Shown: piece by piece, positions 8,748-16,643 of the stretch
Position numbering within the stretch: position 1 is the stretch's first letter
How the letters are laid out: each line of letters opens with the position of its first letter
Assembly (NCBI GenBank): GCA_016708585.1
Contig: JADJFK010000015.1
Location: 27,630 to 91,629 of the forward strand
DNA: 64,000 nucleotides
Reading direction: 5' to 3'
Source: Sulfuritalea sp.
Lineage (GTDB): Bacteria > Pseudomonadota > Gammaproteobacteria > Burkholderiales > Rhodocyclaceae
Program-made: the position numbers and the translations under genes
The notes under the pieces: model-generated
What the model was told of the DNA's origin: nothing
Seen by the model: only the letters and a program-made list of their open reading frames with translations
The model's database searches: none

Positions 8748-9401
8748 CTACTGCTGTTCCTGAAGGGTGGTGATGTAGGCGAGGATGTCCTGCATGTCCT
8801 CTTCCTTCAGCTTGTTGAGCAGTCCGCCGATTCCTTCTTCGTCGTGCGGCCGCTCGCCTTTCACATACTTTTCCATCTGCCGCTTCAGGTAGCTTGTGTA
8901 TTGGCCGACCAGCATCGGGAACATGCCGCGTCCCAGTCCGGTCTTGCCGTGGCAGGTGACGCACTGTTTCTGGTACAGCGCTTCGCCGTTGGCCAGGTTG
9001 CCCGGCACGCGCGGAATGATCATGACGCGCTCGGTCATCGTCAGGCGCGTCAAGGCATCGTCGCTGTCCTTGAATACCGGCCATTTGGTCGGCAGTTCGA
9101 TCGAGGCCAGGTAGGCGGCGACATCCCTGATGTCCTCATCCGGCAGTTCGCGTTCCTGGGTGTAGGGGTACATCGGAATATTCACCCGGGTCCGGGCGCG
9201 AAACGCCTTGAGTTGCGACTCCAGATACTTGGCGCCCAGGCCGGCCAGCCGCGGGTACTCGCCGCGCGAGCCGCCCTGGCCGAACTCGCCGTGGCAGCCG
9301 GCGCAGGTCGCGTTGATCTCCTTGCCCTTCTCCAGGTTCTGGGCGTGCCCGGCGAGGCTGAAAAGCATGGTCAGCCCGAGCAGTCCAAGTCGCAGTGTCA
9401 T
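8748..9401 (-). CDS. diheme cytochrome c, c4 type
   Basis: The 217-residue exported protein consists of two cytochrome c domains with heme sites CAGCHGEFGQGG and CVTCHGKTGLGRG, each followed by YPRLAGL or FPMLVGQ segments typical of c4 cytochromes. The first 18 residues are a signal peptide (LGLLGLTMLFSLAGHAQ). ATG 9401 is chosen because it puts the signal peptide at the N-terminus; an upstream ATG at 9455 would add 18 non-hydrophobic residues. It faces nirH tail to tail with a 6-base gap and shares an upstream region with regB. A periplasmic electron carrier is inferred. Confidence 0.88.
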   Translation of the reverse strand: MTLRLGLLGLTMLFSLAGHAQNLEKGKEINATCAGCHGEFGQGGSRGEYPRLAGLGAKYLESQLKAFRARTRVNIPMYPYTQERELPDEDIRDVAAYLASIELPTKWPVFKDSDDALTRLTMTERVMIIPRVPGNLANGEALYQKQCVTCHGKTGLGRGMFPMLVGQYTSYLKRQMEKYVKGERPHDEEGIGGLLNKLKEEDMQDILAYITTLQEQQ

Positions 9402-9463
9402 GTCGGTCGTTTCGCGAATGCCGTGATGCGACGCATTGTCGCAGGTCCCCGGCATGATTTTCC

Positions 9464-9477
9464 TTGATCTGTATCGG
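9464..9477. promoter_or_regulatory. degenerate FNR-like box between cytochrome c4 and regB
   Basis: TTGATCTGTATCGG keeps the left half-site and three of five bases of the right half-site of TTGAT-N4-ATCAA. It lies in the short divergent region. The mismatches make this weak. Confidence 0.3.
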
Positions 9478-9488
9478 ATAATCCGTAC

Positions 9489-10766
9489 ATGGCCGATCCC
9501 GATCCTGCTGAAGACGCTTCCAACCTGCGCCTGAACCGGCGTCGCGCCGTGATCCTGCGCTGGTGGTTGCTGGCTGCCGTGGCGATCGCCGTGTCGTCGG
9601 CGCCGACTTTGCTGGACATCGCCCTGCCGCGAGTGCCGATGTTCGCCGTGCTCGCGCTCATGGCGGGGTTCAACGCCTTTCTCGAGTGGCGTGCGCGGAC
9701 GCGGGAAGCGGTAGGCGCCGGCGAACTGTTCGGCGAGTTGTGCGTCGACCTCGCGGCGTTGGCCATCCTCCTGTATCTGTCCGGAGGCGCCGCCAATCCG
9801 CTGATCTCCTTCCTGCTGGTGCCGGTCGCCGTCGCCGCGCTGTCACTGCCCGGCGCCCTCACTGCTGCGGTCGCCATGCTGGCCGTTGCGCTGTACACGC
9901 TGCTGATGTGGCAATTCCTGCCGCTTGCCGTGGCCGACGCCGAGCGCGCCACACGACTGCACCTGGCCGGCATGTGGCTGACCTTCGTGGTTTCCGCGGC
10001 CATGATCGCGTGGTTCGTCGCGCGCATGACGGCATCGATACGGGAACGCGACAGCCGCCTGGCGACCGCGCGCGAGCAGGCCCTGCGCGACGAGCGCGTG
10101 GTAGCGCTGGGGGCGCTGGCTGCCGGCGCCGCCCATGAACTGGGCACGCCGCTGGCGACGATTGCGGTGCTGGTCGGCGAACTGGAGCACGATCCCTCCC
10201 TCGATGCCGATGCGCGTGCAGACCTGGCGCTGGTGCGCGACCAGGTCGCCCTGTGCAAGGGCATCATCAGCGGCATGGCGCAACGCGGCGGCGCGGCGCG
10301 CGCGGAATCGCTGCAGGCACAGGATGCCGGCGACTGGCTGCGCGGCGTGCTGGCGCGCTGGCAGGCAATGCGGCCACGGGCCAGCGCGGCCATCCATGTC
10401 GCGGGTCGTGGCGAGTCCCCGCGCCAGGCGTTCGATCCAGCACTGGAACAGGCGGTCGCCAACCTGCTCAACAACGCGGCCGATGCCGCGGCCGGCGAGA
10501 TTCGCATCGAACTGGACTGGGACGCAGCCTGGCTGCGGCTGACAATCTGCGACCAGGGGCCGGGATTCGCCGCGCAGGTACTGCATCGCGGCGGCCGCGA
10601 GGCGCTGCCGGCCAGCCACGGTGGCGCCGGCATCGGCCTGCTGCTGGCATTTTCCGCAGTAGCGCGCGGCGGCGGCCGCATCGGACTCGACAACCCGCCC
10701 GCCGGCGGCGCCCGGGCGTGCATCGAATTGCCGCGCACAGACAATCTGGAGGAAACGGGGAAATGA
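9489..10766 (+). CDS. regB: redox-sensing histidine kinase RegB/PrrB family
   Basis: A 425-residue membrane kinase with about six transmembrane segments in residues 20-190. The quinone-site-like motif is GGAANPLISFLLVPV. The phosphorylation box AAGAAHELGTPLATI places the phospho-histidine at residue 216. A cysteine (ALCKGI) lies exactly 40 residues later, the same spacing as the redox-active Cys265 from His225 in Rhodobacter RegB. The ATPase domain has NLLNNAADAA, DQGPGF and GGAGIGLLL. RegB senses the redox state of the respiratory chain. A dispersed-repeat copy encodes AVSSAPT in the first transmembrane segment. It overlaps regA. Confidence 0.93.
   Translation: MADPDPAEDASNLRLNRRRAVILRWWLLAAVAIAVSSAPTLLDIALPRVPMFAVLALMAGFNAFLEWRARTREAVGAGELFGELCVDLAALAILLYLSGGAANPLISFLLVPVAVAALSLPGALTAAVAMLAVALYTLLMWQFLPLAVADAERATRLHLAGMWLTFVVSAAMIAWFVARMTASIRERDSRLATAREQALRDERVVALGALAAGAAHELGTPLATIAVLVGELEHDPSLDADARADLALVRDQVALCKGIISGMAQRGGAARAESLQAQDAGDWLRGVLARWQAMRPRASAAIHVAGRGESPRQAFDPALEQAVANLLNNAADAAAGEIRIELDWDAAWLRLTICDQGPGFAAQVLHRGGREALPASHGGAGIGLLLAFSAVARGGGRIGLDNPPAGGARACIELPRTDNLEETGK
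9588..9611 (-). repeat. 24-bp dispersed repeat, copy 2 (inside regB)
   Basis: Reverse orientation: GCCGTGTCGTCGG plus CGCCGACTTT. Read in frame as AVSSAPTL in the first membrane helix of RegB. Confidence 0.7.
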
Positions 10767-11311
10767 ACGAGGCGATACTGCTGATCGAGGACGATGCGAC
10801 GTTCAGCGCGACCCTGGCGCGGGCACTGAAGCGGCGCAGCTACCAGGTCTTGACTGCGGCGAATCCCGAGGCCGCACTGGCCGTCGTGCAGGCCGAGGCG
10901 CCGGGCTGGATCGTGCTCGACCTGAACCTCGATGGCGCATCGGGGATGGCGCTGATTCCGCGACTGCGCGAAAGGCTGCCGGACTGCCGCATCGTGGTCC
11001 TCACCGGCTACGCCAGCATCACCACGGCGGTGGATGCGATCAAGCTGGGCGCCGTGCAGTATCTGGCCAAGCCGGTCGACGTCGATACGCTGCTGCGGGC
11101 CTTCGGCCACAGCTTGCAGGCCGACGCAACCTCATCCGCGATGACGGCGCCGATCGCATCGATGCCGATGTCGGTGGATCGCATGGAATGGGAACACATC
11201 CAGCGTGTCTTGCGCGAGCACAAAGGCAACATTTCTTCCACCGCGCGGGCGCTCAACATGCATCGGCGCACCTTGCAGCGCAAGCTTCTGAAACGGCCGG
11301 CGCGGCAGTAG
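10763..11311 (+). CDS. regA: response regulator RegA/PrrA family
   Basis: A 182-residue regulator with a receiver domain (IEDDATF acidic pair, phospho-acceptor Asp53 in VLDLNLDG, T in VVLTGYAS, K in YLAKPVD) and a Fis-type C-terminal HTH (GNISSTARALNMHRRTLQRK). This compact architecture is that of RegA/PrrA/ActR. Its ATG overlaps the regB stop (ATGA). Candidate target palindromes GCGRC-N5-GTCGC occur upstream of nosZ, the 60-residue gene at 32035 and the second nosL locus. Confidence 0.93.
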   Translation: MNEAILLIEDDATFSATLARALKRRSYQVLTAANPEAALAVVQAEAPGWIVLDLNLDGASGMALIPRLRERLPDCRIVVLTGYASITTAVDAIKLGAVQYLAKPVDVDTLLRAFGHSLQADATSSAMTAPIASMPMSVDRMEWEHIQRVLREHKGNISSTARALNMHRRTLQRKLLKRPARQ

Positions 11312-11328
11312 CCTTGCGGCGGATCATC

Positions 11329-11372
11329 CGGAGTGGCTTTGCCCGCGTCGTTTGCGGGCTTAGCCCACTCCG
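11329..11372. terminator. bidirectional terminator-like hairpin between regA and the - strand gene
   Basis: CGGAGTGG pairs with CCACTCCG outside an inner GCCCGC/GCGGGC stem. It lies between two converging genes. There is no strong T-run. Confidence 0.55.
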
Positions 11373-11383
11373 CAGGGGCATCA

Positions 11384-11854
11384 TCAGTGCCCCACGTCGA
11401 ATCGGTAGGGCACCGCGATCCGCTGCCGGTCGGTTTCGATGATGACCGTAGCGACCCACGTCATGCTGCCGGAGACGCATACCGGCAGTGCGGCCGCGCC
11501 GACGTAGCGTCCCGCGCCGGCAGCGGGGAATTCGCTCCGGTTGTAACCCATGTTCATGCTCTCGCCGGCGAAGTCCACTTCGACTTTCCCGGGCTCGACG
11601 CCGGAAACGGTCACTTCGACGCGCAAGGTCTGAAGAAAGGGAATCGGCCTCGGCGTGATCGACAGTTCGATCCGTCCGCCGCCGGGCAGTTTCGCCGGGC
11701 AGGCCCTGCGCTGCAAATCGCAGCCCGGTTCGACGCTTCCCGTCAGGTCCGCTTTCGGCAGCAGCAGCGGCGACATCCGGTGGCCGATGACGGCCGTGAC
11801 AACCAGGGCGGCGATCATCGCCAGGTTGAGGGCGTGGGATTTGACGAATTTCAA
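11384..11854 (-). CDS. membrane-anchored periplasmic protein of unknown function, possible copper binding
   Basis: I do not recognise the family. The protein (156 residues from TTG 11854, which has GGAG 8 bases upstream; 169 from ATG 11893) has one N-terminal transmembrane helix (AMIAALVVTAVIGH) and a beta-rich outer domain. Visible features are two close cysteines (CDLQRRAC), a third cysteine near the end (LPVCVSG) and a Met-rich SMNMGY. The shape recalls FixH/CopC-like accessory proteins. It stands back to back with nosZ across the FNR/RegA-type region, so it may share that control and may help copper delivery; this is inference. Confidence 0.7.
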   Translation of the reverse strand: MKFVKSHALNLAMIAALVVTAVIGHRMSPLLLPKADLTGSVEPGCDLQRRACPAKLPGGGRIELSITPRPIPFLQTLRVEVTVSGVEPGKVEVDFAGESMNMGYNRSEFPAAGAGRYVGAAALPVCVSGSMTWVATVIIETDRQRIAVPYRFDVGH

Positions 11855-11896
11855 GGCAGTGACTCCACGTCCCGGGTTATGCCTGCATAGCATGGG

Positions 11897-11927
11897 TTGA
11901 TGCGTAGCAACATTTGATCTGCATCAA
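11897..11927. promoter_or_regulatory. tandem FNR/Dnr boxes upstream of nosZ
   Basis: TTGATCTGCATCAA at 11914-11927 matches TTGAT-N4-ATCAA at every consensus position. A second copy with one mismatch, TTGATGCGTAGCAA, lies at 11897-11910, 17 bases away. They sit between the divergent small membrane protein and nosZ. Confidence 0.8.
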
Positions 11928-11973
11928 GCTCTTGAAGCCCGTTCCGGCGTCAAATATGCGGCAAATTGTCGCA

Positions 11974-11988
11974 GCGGCATGATGTCGC
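11974..11988. promoter_or_regulatory. candidate RegA operator upstream of nosZ
   Basis: GCGGC-ATGAT-GTCGC fits the GCGNC-Nx-GNCGC half-site logic reported for RegA/PrrA. The same arrangement with a 5-base spacer recurs at 31956, 42082 and 42097. Confidence 0.5.
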
Positions 11989-12060
11989 GGCGGCGATCGG
12001 GTGGTAGATGCATCGGAAGCTAGGCCAACGCAGTTTCAATCGGAAATGGGAGCGACACAC

Positions 12061-14349
12061 ATGAAGCAGTTTAACAAGCAAGCCACCTCGCTGCTGCTGG
12101 CGGCCGGGATGGGGCTGGCGGCCACCGCCTGGGCGGCCGACACCCTGCAGGACGTGCTGAAGGCGCGCGGGCTGAGCCAGCAGGATCTGCTGGCGGCGGC
12201 GAAGACTTACGTGCCAACCGGCAAGCGCGATGAATTCGTCGCCTTCAGTTCCGGCGGTCAGTCGGGCCAGGTGATCGTCTATGCGATTCCCTCGATGCGC
12301 ATCCTCAAGTACATCGGCGTATTCACGCCGGAGCCCTGGCAGGGCTATGGCTTCGACGAAAGCTCGAAGAACGTGCTGAAGCAGGGCCGCATCGACGGCA
12401 AGGACATTACCTGGGGCGATACCCACCATCCGGCCATTTCCGAAACCAACGGCGAGTACGACGGCCAGTTCCTGTTCATCAACGACAAGGCCAACCCGCG
12501 CCTGGCGGTGATCGACCTGCGCGACTTCGAGACCAAGCAGATCGTGGTCAACCCGATCTTCAAGTCGGAGCACGGCGGCGCCTTCGTCAGTTCCAACACC
12601 GAGTACGTGATCGAGGCCGCGCAGTATGCCTCGCCGCTGGAAAACAAGAAGTTCTTCCCGCTCGAAGAGTTCAACGAGAAATATCGCGGCGGCGTGACCT
12701 ACTGGAAGTTCGATCGCAAGGAAGGCCGCATCGATACCAAGAAGTCGTTCTCGCTCGAACTGCCGCCCTACTCGCAGGATCTGTCCGACTTCGGCAAGGG
12801 TCCGTCCGACGGTTGGTCGTTTACCAACTCGTTCTGCTCCGAGCGTTATGTCGGCGGCATCGAGAAGGGTCGCCCGCCGTATGAGGCCGGCTGCTCGGCG
12901 AAGGACACCGACTACCTGCACGTGATCAACTGGAAGAGGGCCGCCGAACTGGTGGCCCAGGGCAAGGCCAAGAAGATCAACGGCCATGACGTGCTGATGA
13001 TGGAAACCTCGATCAAGGAGGGCGTCCTGTTCCTGGTCCCCGAGCCGAAGTCGCCGCACGGCGTCGATGTGACGCCCGATGGCAAGTTCCTCACTGTCGC
13101 CGGCAAGCTCGACACGCACGTGTCGGTATATTCCTTCGAGAAGATCATGGCCGCGATCAAGGCGGGCAAGTTCGAATCCAAGGATCCCTACGGCATTCCG
13201 GTGATCGGCATGAAGGATGCGCTGCATACCCAGGTATCGCTGGGCCTCGGCCCCTTGCATACCCAGTACGACAGCAAGCCCTGCGTCGCCTACACCTCGC
13301 TGTACGTTGATTCCCAGGTGGCGAAGTGGAACTTCTGCGAAGGCAAGGTGCTGGACAAGATCAGCGTGCACTACAACATCGGCCACCTGATGACCATGGA
13401 AGGCGATTCGACCAAGCCGGCCGGCAAGTACCTTGTCGCGCTGAACAAGCTGGCCATCGATCGTTTCGTGCCGACCGGCCCGCTGCATCCGCAGAACCAC
13501 CAGCTGATCGACATCAGCGGCGACAAGATGCAGCTTCTGTATGACATGCCGCTGCCGCTGGGCGAGCCGCACTATGTCGTCGCCATCGATGCCAAGAAGC
13601 TGAAGCCCGCCGTGCGCTACAAGGTCGGCACCGACAGCCGCACCGACAAGCCGCATCCGGGCGCCGTGCGCGCCGGCGAGGAGAAGACGGTCAAGAAGGG
13701 CAACAAGGTCGAGGTCTTCGCCACCCTGATCCGTTCGCACATCACGCCGGAAACCATCGAAGTCGATGTCGGCGACGAAGTGACGATCCACCTGACCAAC
13801 CTCGAACGGGCGCAGGACGAGACCCACGGCTTCACGGTGTCGACCTACAACACCCATGCCTCCGTCGAGCCGGGCAAGACCGTGTCCGTGAAGTTCAAGG
13901 CCGACAAGGAAGGCGTCTATCCCTACTACTGCACCGAGTTCTGCTCGGCGCTGCACCTGGAGATGCAGGGCTACCTGCTGGTCAAGCCGAAGGGCTGGAA
14001 GCCGACCAAGACGACGCTGGCCAAGGGTACCTATACCGAAGCCGACTACAAGGCGACGGTGAAGAAGGTAGCCGACACCCAGGCCATCATCGACTCCGTG
14101 GTGGGCTACATCACCAGCGTCAACTACAAGGACTTCCCGGATGTCGTGGCCATGGTGGAAGACGCCTTCGACCAGCTGGGCAAGACCAAGGGCCTGAAGG
14201 AGAAGCATGAAGGTTTCGCCGCCAAGAAGGATTGGGAAAACGCCAACCTGTGGGCCGAGCAGATCTGGCAATACCAGGTCAAGACCGCCGACCTCGGTTT
14301 GCGCGCCAAGACCTATCTTGAGCAGAATGGTGCCAAGAAGGTCAAGTAA
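12061..14349 (+). CDS. nosZ: nitrous oxide reductase, clade II type (Sec-exported)
   Basis: NosZ reduces N2O to N2 in the periplasm. The 762-residue protein has a Sec-type signal (QATSLLLAAGMGLAATAWA) with no twin arginine, the mark of clade II enzymes. CuZ histidines are visible in DTHHP (residues 120-124), SPHGVDV, GPLHTQYD, HYNIGHLM and EPHYVVAI. The CuA site is CTEFCSALHLEM (Cys624, Cys628, His632, Met635). About 120 residues follow CuA, alanine- and lysine-rich and without a heme c motif. ATG 12061 has weak upstream signals (GGGAGCGACAC). It opens the nos operon behind two FNR boxes and a RegA-like site. Confidence 0.98.
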   Translation: MKQFNKQATSLLLAAGMGLAATAWAADTLQDVLKARGLSQQDLLAAAKTYVPTGKRDEFVAFSSGGQSGQVIVYAIPSMRILKYIGVFTPEPWQGYGFDESSKNVLKQGRIDGKDITWGDTHHPAISETNGEYDGQFLFINDKANPRLAVIDLRDFETKQIVVNPIFKSEHGGAFVSSNTEYVIEAAQYASPLENKKFFPLEEFNEKYRGGVTYWKFDRKEGRIDTKKSFSLELPPYSQDLSDFGKGPSDGWSFTNSFCSERYVGGIEKGRPPYEAGCSAKDTDYLHVINWKRAAELVAQGKAKKINGHDVLMMETSIKEGVLFLVPEPKSPHGVDVTPDGKFLTVAGKLDTHVSVYSFEKIMAAIKAGKFESKDPYGIPVIGMKDALHTQVSLGLGPLHTQYDSKPCVAYTSLYVDSQVAKWNFCEGKVLDKISVHYNIGHLMTMEGDSTKPAGKYLVALNKLAIDRFVPTGPLHPQNHQLIDISGDKMQLLYDMPLPLGEPHYVVAIDAKKLKPAVRYKVGTDSRTDKPHPGAVRAGEEKTVKKGNKVEVFATLIRSHITPETIEVDVGDEVTIHLTNLERAQDETHGFTVSTYNTHASVEPGKTVSVKFKADKEGVYPYYCTEFCSALHLEMQGYLLVKPKGWKPTKTTLAKGTYTEADYKATVKKVADTQAIIDSVVGYITSVNYKDFPDVVAMVEDAFDQLGKTKGLKEKHEGFAAKKDWENANLWAEQIWQYQVKTADLGLRAKTYLEQNGAKKVK

Positions 14350-14374
14350 TTTGCATTAAATCAAGGCAGATCAA

Positions 14375-14409
14375 GGGGGGCAGAGTTACTCTGCCCCCCA
14401 CTGCTTTTT
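14375..14409 (+). terminator. rho-independent terminator/attenuator after nosZ
   Basis: GGGGGGCAGAG and CTCTGCCCCCC make a perfect 11-bp stem with a TTA loop, followed by CACTGCTTTTT. It should end most nosZ transcripts, leaving lower read-through into the accessory genes. Confidence 0.85.
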
Positions 14410-14424
14410 ACGAAAGGAACAACC

Positions 14425-14733
14425 ATGAAACTCGGATTGATGATCTTCGCCGCTGCCGCCGCCTCTTTCGCGGTTCCGGCCCTGGCCGACGGCAAGGCGC
14501 TCTACCTTGAAAAGACCTGCATCGCCTGTCACGGCAAGGATGCCAAGAAGCCGCTGACGCCGGAATATCCCAAGCTCGCCGGGCAGAACGCGAAGTATGC
14601 CGAGCGGCAGATGCTCGACATCAAGAGCGGCGCGCGCGCCAACGGCAACTCCGCGGCGATGAAGGGTGTCATGCACCTGGTTTCCGACGAGGAAATCAAG
14701 GAACTTGCCAAATATTTGTCGGAAATCAAGTAG
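14425..14733 (+). CDS. small monoheme c-type cytochrome of the nos operon (NosC1-like)
   Basis: A 102-residue exported cytochrome with a signal peptide (LMIFAAAAASFAVPALA), one heme site TCIACHG and a c5/c4-like body (YPKLAGQNAKY, LAKYLSEIK). The ribosome site is CGAAAGGAAC. In clade II nos operons one or two such cytochromes carry electrons from the NosGH quinol branch to NosZ; it immediately follows nosZ here. Confidence 0.88.
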   Translation: MKLGLMIFAAAAASFAVPALADGKALYLEKTCIACHGKDAKKPLTPEYPKLAGQNAKYAERQMLDIKSGARANGNSAAMKGVMHLVSDEEIKELAKYLSEIK

Positions 14734-14756
14734 GGAGCTTGCCCGCTCTGCGGCGC

Positions 14757-14770
14757 TTGATGTCCATCAA
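14757..14770. promoter_or_regulatory. FNR/Dnr box before the diheme nos cytochrome
   Basis: TTGATGTCCATCAA matches TTGAT-N4-ATCAA at every consensus position and lies 61 bases upstream of the next ATG. It suggests an internal anaerobic promoter for the distal nos genes. Confidence 0.75.
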
Positions 14771-14830
14771 TGAATGCTGATATACCTGATGGGATCATCG
14801 CGCCAGGCTAACCAACATAGAGGAAACAAC

Positions 14831-15574
14831 ATGTACAAGATACTCACCGTGGCACTCTCGCTGGCTCTGGTTCCGGCGTTCGCGCTAGCCGCTCCGCCGG
14901 CGGAGAAAAAGGCCGGCATCGAATCCAAGGACTACAAATGGAATGCGCAGGAGGGCGAGAAGATCGAGGCCCTGCAGAAGAAGGGCGATGCCAAGGCCGG
15001 CAAGGAAGGCTATGAGGTCTGCGGCGCCTGCCACCTGCCCACCGGCGCCGGTCGTCCCGACGGCACCTTCCCGCAGCTCGCGGGTCAGCACACCACGGTG
15101 CTGATCAAGCAGATGGCCGACATTCGTGCCGGCCTGCGCGACAACCCGACCATGTATCCGTTTGCCAAGGAACTGGTCGACGCCCAGGAACTGGCCAACG
15201 TCGCGGCTTACATCGAGGGCCTGTGCATCCCGGTCGACCACGGCAAGTACGAGGGCCCCGATGCCGCCAAGCAGATCGCGGACGGCAAGGCGATGTACGA
15301 GAAGGAATGCATCGAGTGCCACAAGGCCAACGGCGAAGGCGTCAAGGACAAGTTCTATCCCGTGCTCGCCGGCCAGCACTACAAGTACCTGCTGCGCCAG
15401 ATGACCGAGATCCGCGACGGCCATCGCCGCAACGCCAATCCGGACATGGTCAAGATCATCAAGAAGTACGACAACAATCAACTGGTGGCCATCTCGGCCT
15501 ATCAGGCGAGCCTCACCATGCCCGGTTCGATGTGCAAGGCCGGCGCCGCCAAGGCACCCGCCAAGAAGAAATAA
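14831..15574 (+). CDS. diheme c-type cytochrome of the nos operon (NosC2-like, c4-related)
   Basis: A 247-residue exported protein with two heme sites, CGACHLPTGAGRP and CIECHKANGEG. Both are followed by FPQLAGQH or YPVLAGQH segments, showing two related cytochrome domains. The signal peptide is LTVALSLALVPAFALAAP. The tail is lysine- and alanine-rich. It stands between the small cytochrome and nosB, behind its own FNR box, and is a likely electron carrier to NosZ. Confidence 0.88.
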   Translation: MYKILTVALSLALVPAFALAAPPAEKKAGIESKDYKWNAQEGEKIEALQKKGDAKAGKEGYEVCGACHLPTGAGRPDGTFPQLAGQHTTVLIKQMADIRAGLRDNPTMYPFAKELVDAQELANVAAYIEGLCIPVDHGKYEGPDAAKQIADGKAMYEKECIECHKANGEGVKDKFYPVLAGQHYKYLLRQMTEIRDGHRRNANPDMVKIIKKYDNNQLVAISAYQASLTMPGSMCKAGAAKAPAKKK

Positions 15575-15652
15575 TATCGATTCGCCGCTTCCGCGCTCCG
15601 CCGGGGCGCGGAACGCAGGCGGACTGCTTCGTCCCCCGACATCGAGTACAGC

Positions 15653-16636
15653 ATGCAAGACCAGAAAAAACAGAATCGACTGATCACGGCCCTGACCCTG
15701 GCGGCCCTGGTGGCCCTGATCGCTTCATACTTCTCCCCGATCTGGTGGGTGTCGCTGACGGCGCCGAACTATCCCAAGGATGCTTTTCCCGACGGCATCC
15801 GCATCCACTTCCATTTCGACGGCGTCTACAACGGCTGCCGCGCCGCCGGCAAGGGCACGCGCATGGCCGACGAGGTCCTGCAAAAGGACCTCGACCATTC
15901 CGTGGAACGCTACAACCCCATCCTCGACGCGAAGAAGAACGTCAACAAGGATGCGGAGGGGCTGGACTGCGTGCACGAGATGAACACCATCAACCATTAC
16001 GTCGGCATGTTCCCGATCTCGACCGGCGCGCCGGTCGAGAAGCCGCTGGCCAAGTTCTTCTTCGGCTTCTTCGCCGTGATGCTGCTGGGATTCATCACCC
16101 CCGAGGGCCGCAGGCGCGTGCTGGTTCTGGCCGCGGGCTTCGCCGCCGTAGCGGTCTGGATGGTGGTGCACCAGTTCGCCCTGGGGCACATGGAAAGCCA
16201 TATCGCCGCGTATGTCAGCGAGGCGGGCACCTTCTTCAAGGAGCCGGACAAGATCAAGGTCTGGGGCGACAACGTGCGCGTGATCACGACCGCAGTCATC
16301 GCCGGCCTGATCGTGGCGATGGCCATCGTCGTCGCCGGCGTTGCGAAATTCCGCGGCTTCTCGCTGCTGCTGGTTCTGGTTCCGGCATTGATGCCGGTTT
16401 TCTTCGTCATCGAGTATGCCGGCTGGCTCTGGTTCTTCGGCCACAACATGCATCCCTGGGGCGCCTTCACCGTCAAGCCCTTCATGCCGACGGTATTCGG
16501 CGAAGGCAAGGTGGCGCAGTTCTCGACCTATTCCTATCCCTACTGGGGCTACGCGCTGCTGCTGGTTGCGTCCGCCTGCCTGGCAGTGGCGCTGTTGCTG
16601 CGGCGCCGGCAGATGCGCGACCCATCGACAGGCTGA
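15653..16636 (+). CDS. nosB: polytopic membrane protein of clade II nos operons (NosB-like)
   Basis: A 327-residue protein with an N-terminal transmembrane helix, a periplasmic loop of about 100 residues with two cysteines (NGCRAAG and GLDCVHEMN) and four or five C-terminal helices rich in His/Trp (WLWFFGHNMHPWG). Such a protein, NosB, is a conserved component of clade II nos operons such as that of Wolinella; its biochemical role is not established. The assignment rests on membrane topology and position between nos cytochromes and nosD. It lies 7 bases before nosD. Confidence 0.75.
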   Translation: MQDQKKQNRLITALTLAALVALIASYFSPIWWVSLTAPNYPKDAFPDGIRIHFHFDGVYNGCRAAGKGTRMADEVLQKDLDHSVERYNPILDAKKNVNKDAEGLDCVHEMNTINHYVGMFPISTGAPVEKPLAKFFFGFFAVMLLGFITPEGRRRVLVLAAGFAAVAVWMVVHQFALGHMESHIAAYVSEAGTFFKEPDKIKVWGDNVRVITTAVIAGLIVAMAIVVAGVAKFRGFSLLLVLVPALMPVFFVIEYAGWLWFFGHNMHPWGAFTVKPFMPTVFGEGKVAQFSTYSYPYWGYALLLVASACLAVALLLRRRQMRDPSTG

Positions 16637-16643
16637 TGCCACC

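Noticed and set aside
11950..14271. 773-codon antisense frame over nosZ
   Set aside because: Shadow of nosZ with no start signal or domain.
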